Part shown: positions 60,904 to 64,000 of the stretch, in pieces
Layout of the letters: every line of letters begins with the position of its first letter
How positions within the stretch are numbered: the stretch's first letter is position 1
NCBI GenBank assembly: GCA_963799455.1
Contig: CAWCXF010000008.1
Span: 992,001-1,056,000, forward strand
Direction: 5' to 3'
Length of the DNA stretch: 64,000 nucleotides
Origin: CAWCXF01 sp963799455
GTDB taxonomy: Bacteria; Pseudomonadota; Alphaproteobacteria; Rhodobacterales; Rhodobacteraceae
Notes under the pieces: model-generated
The model's database searches: none
The model's input: the letters and a program-made list of their open reading frames with translations, nothing else
What the model was told of the DNA's origin: nothing
Program-made: the position numbers and the translations under genes

Positions 60904-61231
60904 GGGGACGGTCTCCGAGAGGGCCGGGCGCGGCACGATAGCGCCCGTGCGCGGGCATTCCAAGCGGCTCCACCGGCCCCCGAGCGCCAGAGCGCCAGAG
61001 CGCCAGAGCGCATGAGCGCGGTGGAGGACGGCCGGGCTGCGCGGCCCGACGAGCCCCGCCGAGGCCGCCCACCTGCCTCGACCGGCGCCGCAGGCCGGCC
61101 GGCTTCGGGGTCCGGCCCCGCGCCCCGGTCGCGCGACGCGGTCCCGCCCGCCTGCGCCGGACCCTTGCCCCGCCGCCGCCGACGCCGCCGCCGCCGCCGA
61201 CGCCGCCGAGGGGCCCGGCGCGCGCGGCCCC
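60904..61231. other. Gene-free region with a CCG-type trinucleotide run
   Basis: About 330 bases between the zinc protein and the HIT protein genes, both minus strand. At about 61170-61209 there is a run of GCC/GAC triplets (CGCCGCCGACGCCGCCGCCG pattern). No coding or RNA gene is recognised. Confidence 0.65.
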
Positions 61232-61600
61232 TCAGGCCCGCTCCAGCATCCGCCCGAGGGGCCTGCCGCCGAGCACGTGGACGTGCAGGTGCGCCACCTC
61301 CTGGGCGGCGTCGGATCCGGCGTTCGAGATCAGGCGGTATCCGCCCTCGTCCACGCCGGTCGCGGCGCAGACCCGGCCGATGGCGCGCGCGTAGTCGGCG
61401 ATCTCGGCCTCGCTCGCTTGGGCCGCGAAGTGGTCCCAGGCGACGTAGGCGCCGCGCGGGATCACCAGCACGTGGACCGGCGCCTGGGGCCGCAGGTCGG
61501 GGAAGGCCAGGGCGTGCTCGGTCTCGAGCACCGGCTCGCAGGGGATCTCGCCGCGCAGGATGCGGGCGAAGACGTTCTGGTCGTCGTAGGTCCAGGCCAT
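61232..61600 (-). CDS. HIT-family nucleotide-binding protein
   Basis: A 122-residue histidine-triad protein. Seen: YDDQNVFARILRGEIPCEPV, HALAFPDLRPQAPVHVLVIP, RGAYVAWDHF and the triad motif EVAHLHVHVLGGRPLGRML. It matches the Hint/HinT branch that hydrolyses aminoacyl- or adenosine-phosphoramidates. Length and ends are normal. Confidence 0.94.
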   Translation of the reverse strand: MAWTYDDQNVFARILRGEIPCEPVLETEHALAFPDLRPQAPVHVLVIPRGAYVAWDHFAAQASEAEIADYARAIGRVCAATGVDEGGYRLISNAGSDAAQEVAHLHVHVLGGRPLGRMLERA

Positions 61601-61711
61601 GGGCGCTCCGGTCTGAGATGCGCGCCGACATCTAGCGCGGTGACGGGCGGGACGCACCCGCCTCGGCGTCGCCCGACGCCGGCGGCGAGCGCCCGCCCGG
61701 CGCGCGGACGC

Positions 61712-62698
61712 CTAGATCAGCCCCTCGGCCGCCATCAGCGCGCGCAGGTCGGCCTCGGGCCGGGGGCCGATGTGGCCGATCACCTCGGCCGCGGCCACGC
61801 AGCCCATCCGCCCGCAGGTCTCCAGATCCCGCCCCGTGGCGAGACCGTAGAGGAACCCGGCCGCGAACTGGTCGCCCGCCCCGGTGGCGTCCACCGGCGT
61901 CACCCGCCGCACGGGCACCGTCACGGCCTCGGCGCCTCGGCGCACGATCACGTCCGAGCCCGAGCGGGTGCACACCACCAGGTCGCAGGCCGCGGCGGCC
62001 GCGTCGAGCGCCGATGGCAGGTCGGTCCGATAGAGCGCCTCCCACTCGCGCTCGTTGCCGATCACCACGTCCATCGGCCCCTCGACCAGCGCGCGGAACG
62101 CCGCGCGGTGACGATCGACGCAGAACGGATCGGACAGGGTGATCGCGGCGCGGCCCCCGCCCGCCCGCGCGGCCTCGGCCGCGGCGCGGAAGGCGCGCTT
62201 GCCCTCGTCGCGGTCGAAGAGGTAGCCCTCGAGAAACAGCAGATCCGCCGCCCCCATCGCGCCCGCGTCCACGTCGCCCTCCGACAGCTCGGCCGAGATC
62301 CCGAGATGCGTGTTCATCGACCGCTCCCCGTCGGGCGAGACGAAGATCATCGAGCGCGAGGTCGGCAGGCTCGCGTCCTCCACCGGACGCCCGAGGAACG
62401 CCGTGCCCTGCGCCTCCATCTCGGCCGCGTAGAACCGTCCCGGCGGGTCGTCGGCCACCCGTCCGGCGAAGCCGCAGGAGAGCCCGAGCGCGCCCAAGCC
62501 CGCCAGCGTGTTGGCGACGGAGCCGCCGGGCGCCTCGGTGCGCCGCTCCATCGCGGCGTAGAGCGCCTCGGCGCGCGCCTGCTCGACGAGCTGCATGATG
62601 CCCTTCTCGATGCCCATCTCGTGCAGGAAGGCGTCGGTCGCGGGCGCGATCACGTCCACGATGGCGTTGCCGATGCCCACCACGTCGTAGCGCCTCAC
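61712..62698 (-). CDS. Adenosine kinase (PfkB family)
   Basis: A 328-residue PfkB-family sugar/nucleoside kinase: VVGIGNAIVDVIAPATDAFL, GGSVANTLAGLGALGLSCGF, GRFYAAEMEAQGTAFLG, and the PfkB signature VTPVDATGAGDQFAAGFLYG. The N-terminus and the EAPGGSVANT block match alphaproteobacterial adenosine kinases, which phosphorylate adenosine to AMP. The start is GTG at 62698, which lies in a 26-bp tandem duplication shared with the end of nth. Confidence 0.88.
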   Translation of the reverse strand: MRRYDVVGIGNAIVDVIAPATDAFLHEMGIEKGIMQLVEQARAEALYAAMERRTEAPGGSVANTLAGLGALGLSCGFAGRVADDPPGRFYAAEMEAQGTAFLGRPVEDASLPTSRSMIFVSPDGERSMNTHLGISAELSEGDVDAGAMGAADLLFLEGYLFDRDEGKRAFRAAAEAARAGGGRAAITLSDPFCVDRHRAAFRALVEGPMDVVIGNEREWEALYRTDLPSALDAAAAACDLVVCTRSGSDVIVRRGAEAVTVPVRRVTPVDATGAGDQFAAGFLYGLATGRDLETCGRMGCVAAAEVIGHIGPRPEADLRALMAAEGLI

Positions 62699-62739
62699 GG
62701 CGCGGGCTCCGGGTAGCGCCTCACGGCGCGGGCTCCGGG
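62688..62739. repeat. Perfect 26-bp tandem duplication across the nth/adenosine kinase junction
   Basis: 62688-62713 and 62714-62739 are identical (unit begins TAGCGCCTCACGGCGCGGGC). On the coding strand, the first copy contains the nth stop and a GTG overlapping it, and the second the real GTG start of the kinase. Confidence 0.95.
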
Positions 62740-63398
62740 TCCGCCAAAGGCACCGTCGCCTCCGTCTTGTGGGGCCACAGGCACAGGTCGCGGATCAGGC
62801 ACGCCCCGCAGAGCGGCCTGCGCGCGCGGCAGGTGTAGCGGCCGTGCAGGATCAGCCAGTAGTGCGCGCGAAGCTGGAACTCGGCCGGCACGTGGTCCTC
62901 GATCGCGCGCTCGACGGCCACCACGTCGCGGCCCGGCGCCAGCCCCGTGCGGTTGCCGACGCGGAAGACGTGGGTGTCCACCGCCTGCGCGGGGTGCTTG
63001 AACCACAGGTTGAGCACAACGTTGGCGGTCTTGCGCCCGACGCCAGGCAGGCTCTCCAGGGCGGCGCGCGAGGACGGCACCTCGCCGCCGAACGCCTCCA
63101 CCAGCCGGCGCGACAGCGCGATCACGTTGCGGGCCTTGTTGCGGTAGAGCCCGAGCGAGCGGATCAGCTCGGCCACCCGCTCCTCGCCCAACCCGAGCAT
63201 CGCCTGCGGCGTGGGGGCCGCCTCGAACAAGGGCCCCGTGACGCGGTTGACGCCCGCGTCGGTGGCCTGCGCGGAGAGCGCCACGGCCACCGTGAGCGTG
63301 AAGGCGTTGGTGTGCGAGAGCTCGGCCCGCGGATCGGGCTCGGCCGCCTCGAAGCGCTCGAAGATCTCGCGGACCGCCTGGTATCCGAGCTGGGGCAT
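62721..63398 (-). CDS. nth: Endonuclease III
   Basis: Repairs oxidised pyrimidines with glycosylase and AP-lyase activity. The 225-residue protein has the helix-hairpin-helix LESLPGVGRKTANVVLN with the catalytic lysine in GRKTA, the aspartate in AVDTHVFRVGNR, and four 4Fe-4S cysteines in TCRARRPLCGACLIRDLC (spacing C-x6-C-x2-C-x5-C). Its TGA overlaps a GTG by GTGA, and the end is in the 26-bp duplication. Length is normal. Confidence 0.96.
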   Translation of the reverse strand: MPQLGYQAVREIFERFEAAEPDPRAELSHTNAFTLTVAVALSAQATDAGVNRVTGPLFEAAPTPQAMLGLGEERVAELIRSLGLYRNKARNVIALSRRLVEAFGGEVPSSRAALESLPGVGRKTANVVLNLWFKHPAQAVDTHVFRVGNRTGLAPGRDVVAVERAIEDHVPAEFQLRAHYWLILHGRYTCRARRPLCGACLIRDLCLWPHKTEATVPLADPEPAP

Positions 63399-63976
63399 GG
63401 CGCCCTCATGCCCGCGCGGGCCGCGGGCGGCAAGGGGCGCGGGGCCGCCTTGCGGGCAGGCGGGTCACGCCCATCGTCGGCGCCGCGACGCGGGCCGCGA
63501 GGGCTCGCCTCGTCGCCCGCCTTCGGGGATCGCCGGGCCGCGGCGCACGAGCCGTCCACCCGGCCCCGCTCGCCTTCGGCCCGCGCCGTCCCGCTGCCCC
63601 CGCCGGCTGGCCCCCGCGGCCGGGCGGGCTCGAAGGGCGTCCCCGATCGGCGGGAGCGCCTCCCCGCCACGCGCCCCGGCGCCCGCGCCCGAGACCCTTG
63701 CCGCCTGCGCCGGCGCAGGGGGGGCATCTGATCGCCGCGGGCCTCACGCCGGTCTTCGGCGCTTCGGGCCGGCGACGGCGCGCGGGTGGGCATCTGTCCC
63801 GCCTCGGAGCGCCGGCGCGGGGCCGAGCGGCTCGAAGCCCCGGGCCCCCCGGCGCGAGCGAGCCAGGGGGCCGTCTCATGCGCAGGCCCCGCCCCGCCCG
63901 CACGATCGCGCAGGATGCGGGTCGCGCGGGGGCGCCGGGCCCCCTATCCTGACCCCCAGCGAGACAGGAGACGACC
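63399..63976. other. Gene-free region right of nth
   Basis: About 580 GC-rich bases between the start of nth and the partial gene at the window edge. Open frames are arginine/proline-rich and unassigned. Confidence 0.55.
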
Positions 63977-64000
63977 ATGGACGGCGCGCCCCTCCCCGAG
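63977..64000 (+). CDS. First eight codons of a gene cut by the window end
   Basis: ATG at 63977 with AGGAG 7 bases upstream begins MDGAPLPE and runs off the window. Too short to identify. Confidence 0.55.

Noticed and set aside
61170..61209. CCG/GAC repeats as a possible CRISPR
   Set aside because: This is a simple trinucleotide run with no spacers; no CRISPR array or cas gene is present in the window.

Overview
The window reads as chromosomal DNA from a very GC-rich alphaproteobacterium, most likely of the order Rhodobacterales. The gene orders pyk-rpmI-rplT-pheS and argH-small lipoprotein-lysA-TIGR02302, the DUF1285/MoxR/DUF58/DUF4159 cluster, and a Mcl1-type malyl-CoA lyase (ethylmalonyl-CoA pathway) all point there. 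This placement is an inference from remembered gene order and protein similarity; no search was run. GC content is so high that stop codons are rare, and long spurious reading frames lie opposite nearly every real gene. I saw no rRNA, tRNA or CRISPR array.

Layout. 1-8.2 kb: translation and glycolysis genes on the minus strand (pheT 5' part, pheS, rplT, rpmI, pyk). pheS and pheT are separated by a tiny membrane protein and three plus-strand YflT/DUF2382 (YsnF-type) stress-protein genes. 8.2-16 kb: an N-formylglutamate amidohydrolase homologue, a DUF1244 protein, a second AI-2E-type permease, an overlapping D-amino-acid operon dgcN-dgcA-nudix-dat, then mcl1. 16-23 kb: a CHASE4 histidine kinase with a frameshift, its partner receiver protein, accA, a broken FMN-binding protein gene, a glycine-zipper lipoprotein, plsC and a zinc-ribbon membrane protein. 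23-30 kb: TIGR02302, lysA, a YifL/LptM-like lipoprotein and argH. 30-36 kb: a TlpA-like thioredoxin, then phaA-thioredoxin-patatin-phaB (polyhydroxybutyrate precursor supply), and a DMT permease. 36-42.8 kb: DUF465, DUF2007, polyprenyl synthase, ispE, ETF-ubiquinone oxidoreductase, greA and a membrane hypothetical. 42.8-45.3 kb: a gene graveyard. 45.3-53.3 kb: a five-gene MoxR/BatA-like envelope cluster. 53.3-64 kb: VOC-YafY-SDR, a YdeI-like gene, polA (frameshifted), small secreted and zinc proteins, a HIT protein, adenosine kinase, nth, and the first codons of one more gene.

Three things stand out. (1) The 2.5-kb graveyard at 42.8-45.3 kb contains decayed but recognisable pieces of an IS110-family transposase, a phosphorothioation-associated (TIGR04096-like) methyltransferase and an IS21-family IstB. 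It looks like the remains of a lost defence island. (2) Short tandem duplications (12-36 bp, usually a multiple of three inside genes) recur across the window: before and inside lysA, before pheS, in the histidine kinase, the DUF4159 protein and ydeI, and across the nth/adenosine kinase junction. (3) Several conserved genes (polA, DUF465, a pyridoxamine-oxidase-like gene, a histidine kinase) carry one- or few-base frameshifts. Either the assembly has residual indel errors or these genes are really breaking; raw reads would decide.

I found no complete, clearly new system. The best candidates for undescribed biology are the MoxR-DUF58-DUF4159-glutaminase-fold membrane cluster, the YflT/DUF2382 set between pheS and pheT, and the short-tandem-duplication process itself.
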